A DNA stretch of 64,000 nucleotides from NCBI GenBank assembly GCA_024741835.1, contig JAENRP010000122.1, positions 55,511 through 119,510 of the forward strand. The letters are read 5' to 3'. The position numbers were made by a program, and so were the translations under genes. The notes beneath the pieces were generated by a model. The model saw nothing but the letters and a program-made list of their open reading frames with translations. It did not search any database and was not told where the DNA came from. This document shows positions 23,166-33,168 of the stretch, piece after piece. This DNA comes from Diplocarpon mali (Eukaryota > Ascomycota > Leotiomycetes > Helotiales > Drepanopezizaceae). The number at the start of each line of letters is the position of its first letter. The stretch's first letter is position 1.

Positions 23166-25346
23166 ATGACTTACTTTGCCACGAGATCAAAAACGCCAAC
23201 CAAGTGGCGTGGCCGACTGTCACGGCATGGCCAGTCAATTGACAGCCACCAGTGTCAAAAAGATCCTCCGAGTGGTCCCATGGAAACATCGCCTAAAAAT
23301 AAGAAGGGAAGTCTGTACCCGCCGCGTGGAGGACCTTTCAGTTTCGTATCTTTGGTATCCAAGTTCGAGGCTCTTGATGCGCTGAGCCTTCCATTCGCGA
23401 TTCCAGCTCTGCAGCCAGCACCTCTTCAGATATCGCGAAGCCCTTTACGGAAAAGAGATTGCATGGGGAATAACTACAAGAAAAGACTGTCAACAATTTT
23501 CAGTCCAAGGAGGGGGAGCAGTGATCGACAAGATATTGCTTTCTCCGAGGACGAGACCCGACCGGCGCAACCGGATATATTCAGCTCGTCTAATTCCAGA
23601 GAGCTCGGTTTTTTGGGAAAACAGAATGATGTGGGCAAAGTCGGTAGAGCACAAGATGCTCAAGAGTCTTGCAGTATCAGACTCCGTGGGGGAATTTGGG
23701 ATCCAAACCAGATCACTCGAGGCAAGGCAACTGAGGCGGTGACAACACCACAAGTCCAGAATGAAACCTTGGAAGACAACAGTTTGAGAGACAAGATAAA
23801 TTTTTATGACGGGAGTAAGCAACCTCACTGTACTACTGGAACATCCATCAATTGACTATCGTGTTTAGCAATTTCCACGGGGAGCAGTACCCAAGCGAAA
23901 CCTTCCGCCAACCACACCCCCATGACAAAGACACCCTTTTCCCTTGCCCGCACTCGGTCTTGGAACAAGGAATATTTCCTAACTCCATCGAGTGCAAGCT
24001 CGGGGCAGGCTTATGTTCGGAAACAAGCTGCAATCACACCTACTAAGGCCGGCAAGTCTTCATCCTCGAGGCCGCATCTAGCCTTCGGATCAACTCTTAA
24101 TCTTTTCAATGCTCGAAGTTCTCCTTCAAAATACAAACCGAGCAACACATCTCCTCGAGCAACGCAAGGCATTAGACAAATTAGAAATGGAGAAGAGCCT
24201 TCGCCCAGGATGTGGCATGCGCACCGGCGACGACAAAATGCGCCCATGGCTCCATACCCAACTGTGGTTTTGGGTGGAGACGGTGCTGCACCTCTGTTAG
24301 AGTCGATACAAGGCGAGATCAGCAGGCCATTGAGCAGGAGACGGCTAAGTAACAAGATATCCGAGCTGTACAGTGCCAAAAGCCTAGAAAAGCAACCGGA
24401 AAACAAGCAGGAGATTGCGGGACAACAAGCTGCTCCGCCCTCTGTGGCAAGCTTGAGAACAGGGTTTGGACATGAGGAATCTAATTATGGGCCACCGAAA
24501 AATGCCGCGAGGTACTCAAGGGTCGCGGCCATGAGAAGAATATTCGATCATAACTTTGCCTCGAAGTCCCTGAATTCGGAAGCTACACTGTTCGATGCAC
24601 AGCCGAATTCTCAAAAGATCTTTCCCTCTCACCAAGAATGCTTGCCGAAACCAAAACCCATCACTGTGTCACCGCCACCACCGACACCACCACCCTTGGC
24701 TCTACCGGAGGACAGGACAGAGTCTCCGGCATCCCCGAAAACCGTCGGCATGGTTCCTGGCATTACAAGAACATGGCCCTTACAGCCAAGCTCTCCGACC
24801 AAGAAACTGCCGCAACCAAAAAGCAAGGTAATTGGAGACAAGCTCAAGATATTCGAAACTGTCCCACAGAATATCGACAATACAGAACAGTCGAGTAGGC
24901 GAAGCATATTTCGAAGGAGGTTGAGTAAGTCTCTGCGAAGTCTGTTTGAACCAACTGTGCGCAAGAGCCAAGAGGAGGCCGAAGAGGAGAAGGAAAGTAT
25001 ACCTGCTGTAAAACCAGCCAAGAGAGCGAGGGCTGTGAGTCCGAATGGCAACGGTAGAATTGGAGAAATAAATACAGTTGTTAGGAGATGGAATTCGTTT
25101 TCTCCAGCGCCAGTGGCTAGTGGAATTGATGGGGCTATAAGCGAAAGGCATTCCGTGTCGCAGGTGAAAGAGGGTGTAGCGGGGATAGTGGTGAAAGGTG
25201 TAGATTGTGGATTGGAAGAGCCAAGACCAGTTCGAGCAATAGAGATGAAGCGAATGTCTCTACTTTGTAGAGACCGGGTTAGTGATATTGTTGACAGCCA
25301 AAGGGGAAGAAGAGCCAGTCAAAGCGCTAGGAAGAGAAAGCTCTGA
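23166..25346 (+). CDS. orphan disordered basic protein
   Basis: Two exons (23166-23814 and 23869-25346) join in frame (GGG-A / CA-ATT) to give 708 aa. I do not recognise a domain. The protein is Ser/Arg/Lys/Pro-rich and probably mostly disordered. It has a poly-Pro run (VSPPPPTPPP) in the middle and several short basic Arg-Arg-x-Ser/Leu modules, such as SRRRLSNKISEL, RRSIFRRRLSKSLRSLF and RRASQSARKRKL at the very C terminus, which could serve as nuclear signals or kinase sites. The repeated R-R-R-L-S pattern suggests phospho-regulation, but this is inference. The 54-nt intron has a gtaagc donor and a tttag acceptor. It ends 106 bp before the convergent VPS23 stop. Confidence 0.7.
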
Positions 25347-25452
25347 TACTACTTTAGAAAAGTGTTATCGGATCAATATGGAATGTACCAATGCTTAGTA
25401 GACCAGAAAAAGCAAGGTTAAGGTGAACAAATTGATACCCGTGTAAATCACA

Positions 25453-27198
25453 TCAATAAGTTGCCAATCCCATACCTTTCCCGATCTTCTTGACCAAGGC
25501 CTTTTTGAGATACCACTCCCGAGCTAAGGACCTTGTCATCTTAGCAAACACTGCTGGTGTAATTCTGCCCCTCTCTACAGCTCGGCCAAGAACGAATAGA
25601 GCGTCGCCTAGACTCCTCTCCTCGCTCACAAGTTCGTACAATTGGTTTCCGACAATTGTCGGTGCCACCAAAAGCTCGTCCACATTTGGTGCTGTGCGGT
25701 GCTGACTCGAATCAATCACAGTATCTGCATCGTGAAGGGCAGTATGCAGAATATTTGCATTGGCCGACAAAAGATTATTTAAAGATTCGAGAGCTTGGAT
25801 CTCGGCTTGCATGCTGTTGAGAGAAGTCAACATGGCTTTGTGTTGTGCCGCAAGGCCTGGCAAACTAGAGCTTGTCTGATTACGGGTATGTTGACGCTGA
25901 GAGTAAAGTGCCTGGCCTAAATTGTGGATAAGCAGGTCTTTCTCCGGGTTTGGGGGGATGGGCGGCGCTGGAAGGTTCGTGGATGCCCCGGACGGAATAG
26001 AGAGGACTAATGGAGCGTCTAGAAGATCCATAGGAGGTGGAGGATTCGTCACGTGTTGCGGCGGTAGATGTTGGGAATACGGTTGCTGCCACTGAGGTGG
26101 ATGGTCCGAGTATTGGTGTTGTAGTGGCTGTTGTACATTGTAAGAGGGTGGTGATCTGGTCTGTGGCAGATTGTACTGAGGGTTGGAATTTTGAAGTAGA
26201 AAATTTTGCTGGTAGGACTGGGTTCGAGGCGGGGGAACTGGACTGACAGGCCCGTCTCTCAAGCTTTGTTGTCGATGAGGTAATGGGAGTGCTGCCTCAT
26301 AGCGAAGACTGCTCGCTCTCCGAAGATCTCTATAGGCTTCGTTTATGGGTGGTCGATCTTGTTGTCCATATCGAGAATCATCCCTAGAACCATTGTCCCG
26401 GCTGCTTGCATCCGAGTTCTGTTGAGCGTTACTGCTCGGTCTCGGCGGGGGAAGCGGAGGGCCATGTTGTCCAATCTCGCCAATAATGTTGGTAGATGCC
26501 GGCCGTATTAAGCCCGGGGGAGGGGGGGGCACTGGTGGGGGTGCTTGACTATGCTGAGGTCGAGGAAAGGCATTCTGTTGCTGTCGAGATACGACTGGGG
26601 GTTCATTGGAAAAAACCTCTCTTAAAATTGACAGGAAGTTGAGAATGGTTGACTTCTGTGTCGAGTACTCGTCAGAACAGCATTCAATTGCAATAGGGGT
26701 CCTGCCACTTACATCCCAGAACTCTGCCCACCCCACCAAGTACGGGTGATACACCTTGCCCTGCGGATCAACATGTTGACCTGGTCTAACCATCATGCTT
26801 TCTGTTGGCGTAACATAAACCAGCGGAGCTTCTAGCGGGTACCCATGTGGTATCCATAGAGCTATCGGAAATCTGTATGTTGTACCCCGAAAGACAACGG
26901 GGAGGGTGCCTGATATATGGAGAAGAAGCGCCGATTTGCCATTCTCGTAAGCTGTTATTCGGCAAATCAGCTTCAGAACACTGGCAGTGCATATTTCACA
27001 CGCGTACTGTAGACATCGGTTCGTGGGGAGAGTGAAGAGTAATGAGACAGCGTCTGGGCCACATCGTTGTATGTACGGTTCACATCCTTGTATTCCTAAG
27101 CACATTTAGTAACGCATCGCTGGTTGAGAGAATGTGGCACATACGCTTGTAAGGACACTGTACAACCAATTCAGCACCTGCTGTTTGACAGCTGCCAT
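25453..27198 (-). CDS. VPS23: ESCRT-I subunit Vps23/TSG101
   Basis: This is the endosomal sorting complex I subunit that binds ubiquitinated cargo for multivesicular-body sorting; in filamentous fungi it also serves pH signalling. Exons 27198-27145, 27095-27008, 26951-26713 and 26655-25453 give 527 aa. The UEV domain occupies about residues 1-145 (RTDVYTYENGKSALLLHISG, FPIALWIPHGYPLEAP, HPYLVGWAEFWD) and lacks the catalytic cysteine, as expected. It is followed by a long Pro/Gln-rich linker with PPPP runs, a coiled coil (about 390-450) and the C-terminal steadiness box (VGNQLYELVSEERSLGDALFVLGRAVE...). The third intron (26712-26656) has a gtaagt donor and is 57 nt long without an in-frame stop, so an unspliced reading stays open. 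The homology WAEFWD/KSTILNFLSILREVF shows it should be removed. The gene is divergent from the IDO gene. Confidence 0.95.
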
Positions 27199-27591
27199 CG
27201 TTGCCTACCCAAACTCCATCATCTCTGTTAGATAGACTTTGATGAGGCTATCCGCGGCTGAGTCAATTACAGCTCTTGGCAATCATGTGATGCGCAATTC
27301 TGACTTTGAGCCAATCAGGTCTAGTCTCAGCCTGCTACATGCTAGGTACACTCTGTTCATCCTCCCGCCACCGATAGCGCTTCCGACTTTTGCTTCTAGA
27401 GCCTTTCAAACCGCCATGGCAAGCGGGAGGTTCAGGCACTTTGATGTGCCTCGCTCACCCTTCCACAACAACATACCTTAACACCACAACTATTTGCTAA
27501 GTTCACTCGCCAGGAATCTCACGGCTGAGGAGTATCGGACCAGATCTGTACTCCTTGCGTCTGGCGCGATCCTCCAAACCTTCTCAAAAGC
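27199..27591. promoter_or_regulatory. shared divergent promoter, VPS23 / IDO
   Basis: 393 bp separate the VPS23 start codon (-) from the IDO start codon (+). Both promoters must lie in this interval or overlap the 5' UTRs. No specific factor site can be asserted. Confidence 0.55.
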
Positions 27592-29123
27592 ATGCTTTCT
27601 CCTCTTCCAGTCCTCAGCGACTATGGAATCTCAGCAGAATATGGCTTCCTTCCGGCCGAGCTACCTCTCGAGAGGCTACCTGATCCATACTACAACAAAT
27701 GGGAGGCTATTGTGGCAAACCTCCAGTGTCTGATCTTGAGCAAACGCTTGCGCGGGGTTATTGACCAGCTTCCTGTTCTTTCCACTGCGGGTCTGGAACA
27801 CGATTCGGAATGGAGAAGAGCATACTCGTTGTTGTGTTTTATGGCCCATGGCTATATCTGGGGCGGTGATAGCCCTTCGCAGGTCAGTAGTTGGCAGCTC
27901 AAGTTCAGTCGCTGTTGAGGCTCACCCGTCAGTAGCGTCTGCCTGCTGCAATATCAGTCCCTCTCATTCACATCTCTGCGTATCTTGAAGTGCTTCCAGT
28001 TGCTACGTACGCAGCAGTCTGTCTATGGAACTTCAAGCCGCTGTTCCAAGATGAGCCAGTCGACAACATGGAGAACCTCGCAACTCTTACCACCTTCACG
28101 GGATCGATCGATGAGTCATGGTTCTATCTCATCTCGGTGGCGATTGAAGCACGAGGAGCACCAATTTTGCCTTTGATGATCACTGCTATTCAGGCAGCTA
28201 GATTAAATGACACTGCCACAGTTACAGCATGCCTTCGAGGGTTCGCCGAGAGGCTGGACGATCTCGGCAGCCTACTGCAGCGCATGCATGATAGCTGCGA
28301 TCCACAGGTCTTCTACAATCGCATTCGCCCCTTTCTTGCTGGTAGCAAGAACATGGGAGAGGCTGGGCTGCCGGACGGTGTGATCTACGAAAATGGCAGC
28401 GGGACTGAAAACTTTCGACAATACAGTGGTGGGAGCAATGCGCAAAGCTCTATCATCCAGTTTTTCGATATTATCCTTGGCATCGAACATCATCCAACTG
28501 GTGAAATGAAGGACGTAGCTTCTGAGAGCGAGCCCGAGGGCACAGCACCGCCACCCCTCAAGCACAATTTCTTGCTCGAAATGCGGAAGTACATGCCTGG
28601 GCCACATCGCCGGTTCCTGGAAGACGTTGCAAAGGTCGCGAATATCCGCGCTTACGTAGAAGAGCACCGGAGCAACTCGCAGTTGGTCCTGTCCTATGAC
28701 GCATGCCTTGCAATGCTCCGAGAATTCCGTAATCAGCATATCAACATTGTCTCACGGTATATTGTAATCAAGTCGCGCGAGTCGAGATCTCTTTCTCTCT
28801 CCAAGAGTCCTTCCGTTCAACGCCATAAGCTGGATCTTGCAACAGCATCTCGTCAGGAGAAAAGTGGGGCTGGCAAGAAAAACTTGAAAGGCACTGGTGG
28901 TACAGCATTGATACCTTTCTTGAAGCAAGCTCGCGACGAAACAGGGGAACCGGCCATCGAATCTTGGGCTAGACGAGTGATGAATAGGGACTTGAGCATG
29001 AGAGGCCAAGGTAACTTCTTTTCCGGCAAGCTCAATGAGCTCCCGCTTGAAGAGACCGACACTTGTGGCATGGCTGGGACCTGGACCCTTGATGAGAATG
29101 CGGGCGGCTTATGCCACCATTAG
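27592..29123 (+). CDS. indoleamine 2,3-dioxygenase
   Basis: Heme dioxygenase that opens the indole ring of tryptophan to N-formylkynurenine, the first step of the kynurenine/NAD route (yeast Bna2). Two exons (27592-27882 and 27936-29123) give 492 aa, typical for fungal IDOs. Motifs include YGFLPAELPLERLPDPYY at the N terminus, LLCFMAHGYIWG, and WFYLISVAIEARGAPILP. The heme-ligand region is LLEMRKYMPGPHRRFL, where H321 is the expected proximal ligand. LREFRNQHINIVSRYIV follows. The C terminus, with the G-K-K-N-L-K-G-T-G-G-T-A segment, also fits. The intron joins CAG/CGT in phase 0. Fungi often have several IDO paralogues with different affinities, and I cannot say which this is. Confidence 0.95.
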
Positions 29124-29961
29124 CAGATTATCAGCTTCAGTGATGTATCGATGCTACGTAGAAGCCGTCATAATACGACAATATTGCAACGTGGGGTCAC
29201 AACTGACTCGGCAAAGTGTTCGATTTCATGGCATCAATCTCTTGATCACGGCCGCGATGAGATCCCCTCTCATAGCCAACTGCTGGAACCGGAAATCATT
29301 AGAACTCTACGCTGAAGAACAGCTGTGATGTAGAAATGTAGAAACTATGAATATAGATTTATGGCGCGGACCTCTTGCATCGTCTTCGACCAGTTATAAC
29401 ATCGGTTTCGTACCTCCAGGTTTTGGGGCTAGAGGCAGTAGATCACAGTGTGGCCGGTGGAGGAATCAAAAGTTAGCATGCTAGATGTTCAATATGTCAG
29501 ATGGTCTTTCTTCTCAGTAGCAGTTAACCAGCCACAACATTGATGAATCCGTTCTGGATAGAAACATTCTGAGCCAGTGAACACCAACCAACAGAGTACT
29601 GTAGTCGAAACTGAGAACATGAGGAAGCGCGAGACAACTCGAAGCCGACGTCGAATCAGCTTCTTATTACTTAGTCGCAGGCCAAACAAATACCACGCTT
29701 GCGTCAGTTGCAAGAGGTGTTTGGGGTGGGCCTTCAAGGGTAAATAAATTATACTTTTGCGTTGCGTTTGCTTGGCCTGCGACAAAGTGCTGACGTAGCA
29801 ACTATCAACTGTCAACTGTCAACATCCTTCTCAGCCTTATCGTTGCAGAACCAGAGTGTCGACGACCCACAAGCATGGTAGTATATCACAGGCTGCTACT
29901 AATGAGTGCCGCTTATTCTTGTTCCAAACGGTTGTCTAAACAGGGGAATTAATACGAAATA
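29124..29961. other. intergenic with a MITE-like element
   Basis: This is the spacer between the IDO and carboxylesterase genes, both on the plus strand. Besides the element at 29674-29784 it holds no gene I can support. The minus-strand frame across it merely reads through the element. Confidence 0.5.
29674..29784. mobile_element. MITE-like element, copy 2
   Basis: Terminal inverted repeats begin GTCGCAGGCCAAACAAA on the left and GTCGCAGGCCAAGCAAA on the right (opposite strand), a near-perfect 17-bp match, in an element of about 111 bp. It shares its ends with the more decayed copy at 15638-15748. It is non-coding; the mobilising transposase is unknown. Confidence 0.7.
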
Positions 29962-31944
29962 ATGTCGCCGTTATTCCCATTGACAATCATGAGAAAGACC
30001 CCCGGTTTCTCTTTCTGGCGCAGTCTTCAGTGGAAAATCTGCCTGGCTTCCCTCACAGTCAACGCGCTGTACCTAGGCTTCCTGACCTATTCGCGCGAGG
30101 GCAAGCTATCTCCAAGTATGCCCGTCGAGAGTCGCAGACCGAGCGTCGTACTGCGACAAGGCAGCTTTCTCGGCGTGGAGCTCGACGACGACTATCCGCA
30201 AGTTCTGGATGCCTTCCTGGGAATTCCATACGGCCTTTCGACGGAGGGTTTGGGGAGGTTCAGCCTTCCGGTTCGTGTGGACGATTCGAAGATGGTGTTT
30301 GATGCCGGGACGTATGGAAACAGGTGTCTGTCCATTTCCGGTGGCCCGAAGCAGAGCGAAGATTGCCTGAAGCTGGACTTGTATCGACCGAAGGTTCGCA
30401 TTCCCGGCGAAAAGTTGCCTGTCCTGGTGGACTTTCATGGAGGAGCTTTCAATGGCGGCGTTGGAGACAGTTCAAAGATGCTCTCTTATATGGCGGCATG
30501 GTCTGCGAAGCCTCTGATTGCCGTTTCCTTCAGCTACCGAGTTGGAGCGTTCGGATTTCTGCCGTCGACGGTCATGGCTAAGGAAGGCCTATTGAACTTG
30601 GGCTTGAAGGATCAGGAACTCCTGCTCGAATGGATTCAAGAAAACATTGCAGCCTTCGGAGGAGATCCCAAAAACGTGACTCTCCGAGGGAGCAGCGCAG
30701 GCGCGCATTCGGTACGTTCATTGAGATTGAAGTCTCTACCATTTACTGCAGCTGCTGTTTTCTTGTATCCTCTCACCCCCTTCCTCGGCAAACACGCACA
30801 TGGCCAGGCAGATCTACTGAGGTGGCTTCAGATCCGGAAACTTCACTTCTCGCCCCTATATTATCACCAACCAACTAAAGAATTACAGGTCGGACACCAT
30901 CTTATGCACAATACAGATAAGCCACCCCCATTCGCTCGAGCGATCCTTGAATCCGGCGCCGCTACAGCGCGCGCCGTCTACCACTACTCGAACACCCTCC
31001 ACAGGCTTCAATTTCGGGAGTTCCTGAGAGAGCTCGGCTGCTCCTCTGTCCCAGAATCTCGGCTTCTCACCAAGCTTCGTGGCTACAGTGCTGCAGAGAT
31101 TCAAGCCGCCTCGGCCAAGGTCTTCAACAAGGCCCAAAATTCTCTCAAATGGCCCTTCCAACCCGTAATTGAGGGCGAAGGGGGTTTCATACCCATCAGC
31201 CCGATCGAGGCCTGGAAAGCAGGCAAATGGCATAAAGTGCCCATCCTCACCGGCTACAACACCAATGATGGCGCCATGTTTGTGCCCAAGAACGCGGAGA
31301 CTAACGACAACTTCATCTCCTTCTTCGTCGACCTCCTCCCCAGTCTCGGCAGCAAGGACATTTTGGAACTGGAACGAGTGTACCCGGACCCAACGAAGAA
31401 AGCACGCTCCAAGTACAAGGAAACACGCCCCGGCCTCGGGGCACAGTTCAAACGACTCGAGCAGGCCTACGGGCACTTTGCCTACATAGCCCCCGTGCGC
31501 CAAACGGTGCATTTCGCGTCTGCAGGCCCGTCACCGATCTACCTGTACCAATTCGCAGCCTCCTCGTCGGTGAATGGCGGAGCGGACCATGGGACGCACA
31601 TGCCGTGGGTCGCGCACGTCCCCGGCCTGAAGAAAAAGAGCAAGACGGTGGACACTATCTCCGGCATGATGAACGCCTACTGGACGAGCTTCGTGACGAG
31701 CGGGGATCCCAACCTGGTGCCGGGCCGGTACCCGGGGCGCAAGAAGTGGCCGGCGTATGAGCGGAGCGAGAGGAAGGGGGTAGGCCGTCAGGGCGGCGAG
31801 GAACAGCTCTTGGTGTTTGGGGAGGGGAACGATGAGGTTGCTGGTGGCGAGACGAAGGGTATTGCGGTGCAGTCGAAAGGTGATAGATTTGCGGCGGAGG
31901 AGTCGGAGTTTTGGTGGAACCGGACGGAGTTGTTTGAGTCTTGA
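29962..31944 (+). CDS. type-B carboxylesterase/lipase with N-terminal anchor
   Basis: Alpha/beta-hydrolase of the carboxylesterase type-B family. Exons 29962-30711 and 30889-31944 give 601 aa. A hydrophobic segment around residues 30-47 (ICLASLTVNALYLGFL), preceded by basic residues, suggests a signal anchor. Landmarks are EDCLKLDLYRP, the oxyanion-hole HGGAF, the nucleophile elbow G243-S-S245-A-G247, and the His-bearing segment near ADHGTHMPWV. The acid position reads GYNTNDGAMF, so Asp may take the place of the usual Glu. The intron (30712-30888, gtacgt donor) is 177 nt with no in-frame stop. An unspliced reading gives an open 660-aa frame that wrongly inserts 59 residues between AHS and VGHHLM. 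The substrate cannot be predicted. An alternative start lies nine codons downstream (MRKTPG). Confidence 0.9.
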   Translation: MSPLFPLTIMRKTPGFSFWRSLQWKICLASLTVNALYLGFLTYSREGKLSPSMPVESRRPSVVLRQGSFLGVELDDDYPQVLDAFLGIPYGLSTEGLGRFSLPVRVDDSKMVFDAGTYGNRCLSISGGPKQSEDCLKLDLYRPKVRIPGEKLPVLVDFHGGAFNGGVGDSSKMLSYMAAWSAKPLIAVSFSYRVGAFGFLPSTVMAKEGLLNLGLKDQELLLEWIQENIAAFGGDPKNVTLRGSSAGAHSVRSLRLKSLPFTAAAVFLYPLTPFLGKHAHGQADLLRWLQIRKLHFSPLYYHQPTKELQVGHHLMHNTDKPPPFARAILESGAATARAVYHYSNTLHRLQFREFLRELGCSSVPESRLLTKLRGYSAAEIQAASAKVFNKAQNSLKWPFQPVIEGEGGFIPISPIEAWKAGKWHKVPILTGYNTNDGAMFVPKNAETNDNFISFFVDLLPSLGSKDILELERVYPDPTKKARSKYKETRPGLGAQFKRLEQAYGHFAYIAPVRQTVHFASAGPSPIYLYQFAASSSVNGGADHGTHMPWVAHVPGLKKKSKTVDTISGMMNAYWTSFVTSGDPNLVPGRYPGRKKWPAYERSERKGVGRQGGEEQLLVFGEGNDEVAGGETKGIAVQSKGDRFAAEESEFWWNRTELFES

Positions 31945-33168
31945 GCGGCTGTCTGATATGATGGATCGATCAAGAGGAGTGTACGTGGAGAGATTGTGCG
32001 GGTATCGGTACTGGTGCGGCACCGGCACAGGCCTCACTCGGATCCAGCAGAAGCTCCGGCGGAGAAACCTCACACACAATAAGAAGCGCGGCTTTCCGGC
32101 CGGAGAGGAGCTCCATGTCGTATCCCCAGCGAGATCCGGTGCCACGCACAACCGGGCCGTTTCATCTCCCGTCATGCACGTACCTGGCTGTCCGTTCCGA
32201 GCAGTCCAAAGCCGCCCTCCCAGTTGCGTAACTCGCTCCCCATGACCAATACTAGCTCTGAAGATACTGCGACGACGTCGCTGATAGCACATGTCCAGGC
32301 ACCCCTCCCGGCTGAGGGGTCCCAACATCCATGTCTATATCAAGATCCATATCAAGATCCATATCCATATCAAGATCCACATCAACACCCATATCAACAC
32401 CCAAATTCAAGAGGCCATACCAGCTGCTGGCAGAGATACACCCCTCGTACAAGTTGCAAGATCAAGGTAGAGGGACCGGTTAAGGGGCGAGGGAGGGGGA
32501 GGGGGAGGGCCGCACTCGTTGGACATCTGCTCGTAGCAGATCGGCGGCGCTGCTTGCTATTCAATGGAAGAGCCGCGCCACGAAAGAGGTTGCGGGCGAG
32601 AAGAGGGGGCCACGGGCATCTAGAGTCAGCTTCGCTCAACATCTCTCATGTCATTGTATCCCTCACAGCCGGGACGTTCACCTCACGCATGAATAGAAAG
32701 TCATCAGAAGAGTGGTTCCATTGCAACTCGTTACTATACAAGACTTTGGATCGTCTGCAATGGTATCCAGTGGAAGTTTGTGCAAGTCTAGGCCAATTTT
32801 CTAAATGCATGTTGTCTCTTCTTCCCTTGATCCCCCGCCATCACCAAGAAAAGAAAATGGAGTTCCGTCTAGGGGAACACCACCGCCAATTACAAGAAAG
32901 AGATTAGGCCAGAGTTAATAGATCAACTCTGGAGAGACCGCAGCTCATTCACACAGACAGATTCAGCTGACCGGCACACAAATATATACTGTCGTTGCTG
33001 CAGACTTAGTAAGACAGAAAATGCAATGTTGGGGTTCATCGTCGTGTCTAACAGAAATGAGAAATTGAAATATGCTCGCTCAAATGCCGGGAATTGGTAT
33101 GGGCGCCCAAAGTTGGGATCATCCACCACAGAGAAATGAAGAGGCGTCGTTACTATTGCTCGTCATGT
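31945..33168. other. convergent intergenic region with minisatellite
   Basis: This is the 3' flank of the carboxylesterase (+) and of the membrane orphan (-). It contains the 12-bp minisatellite listed next. An open frame on the plus strand (32224-32907) is mainly created by that repeat, and I do not call it a gene. Confidence 0.5.
32337..32402. repeat. 12-bp minisatellite
   Basis: Units are ATATCAAGATCC (twice), a half unit ATATCC, ATATCAAGATCC again, then ACATCAACACCC and ATATCAACACCC. That makes five 12-bp units plus a 6-bp half unit, with two sequence variants. Confidence 0.9.

Noticed and set aside
32224..32907. 227-codon plus-strand frame after the esterase
   Set aside because: Its distinctive part is only the translated 12-bp minisatellite; the rest has no domain and no coding bias I can defend.
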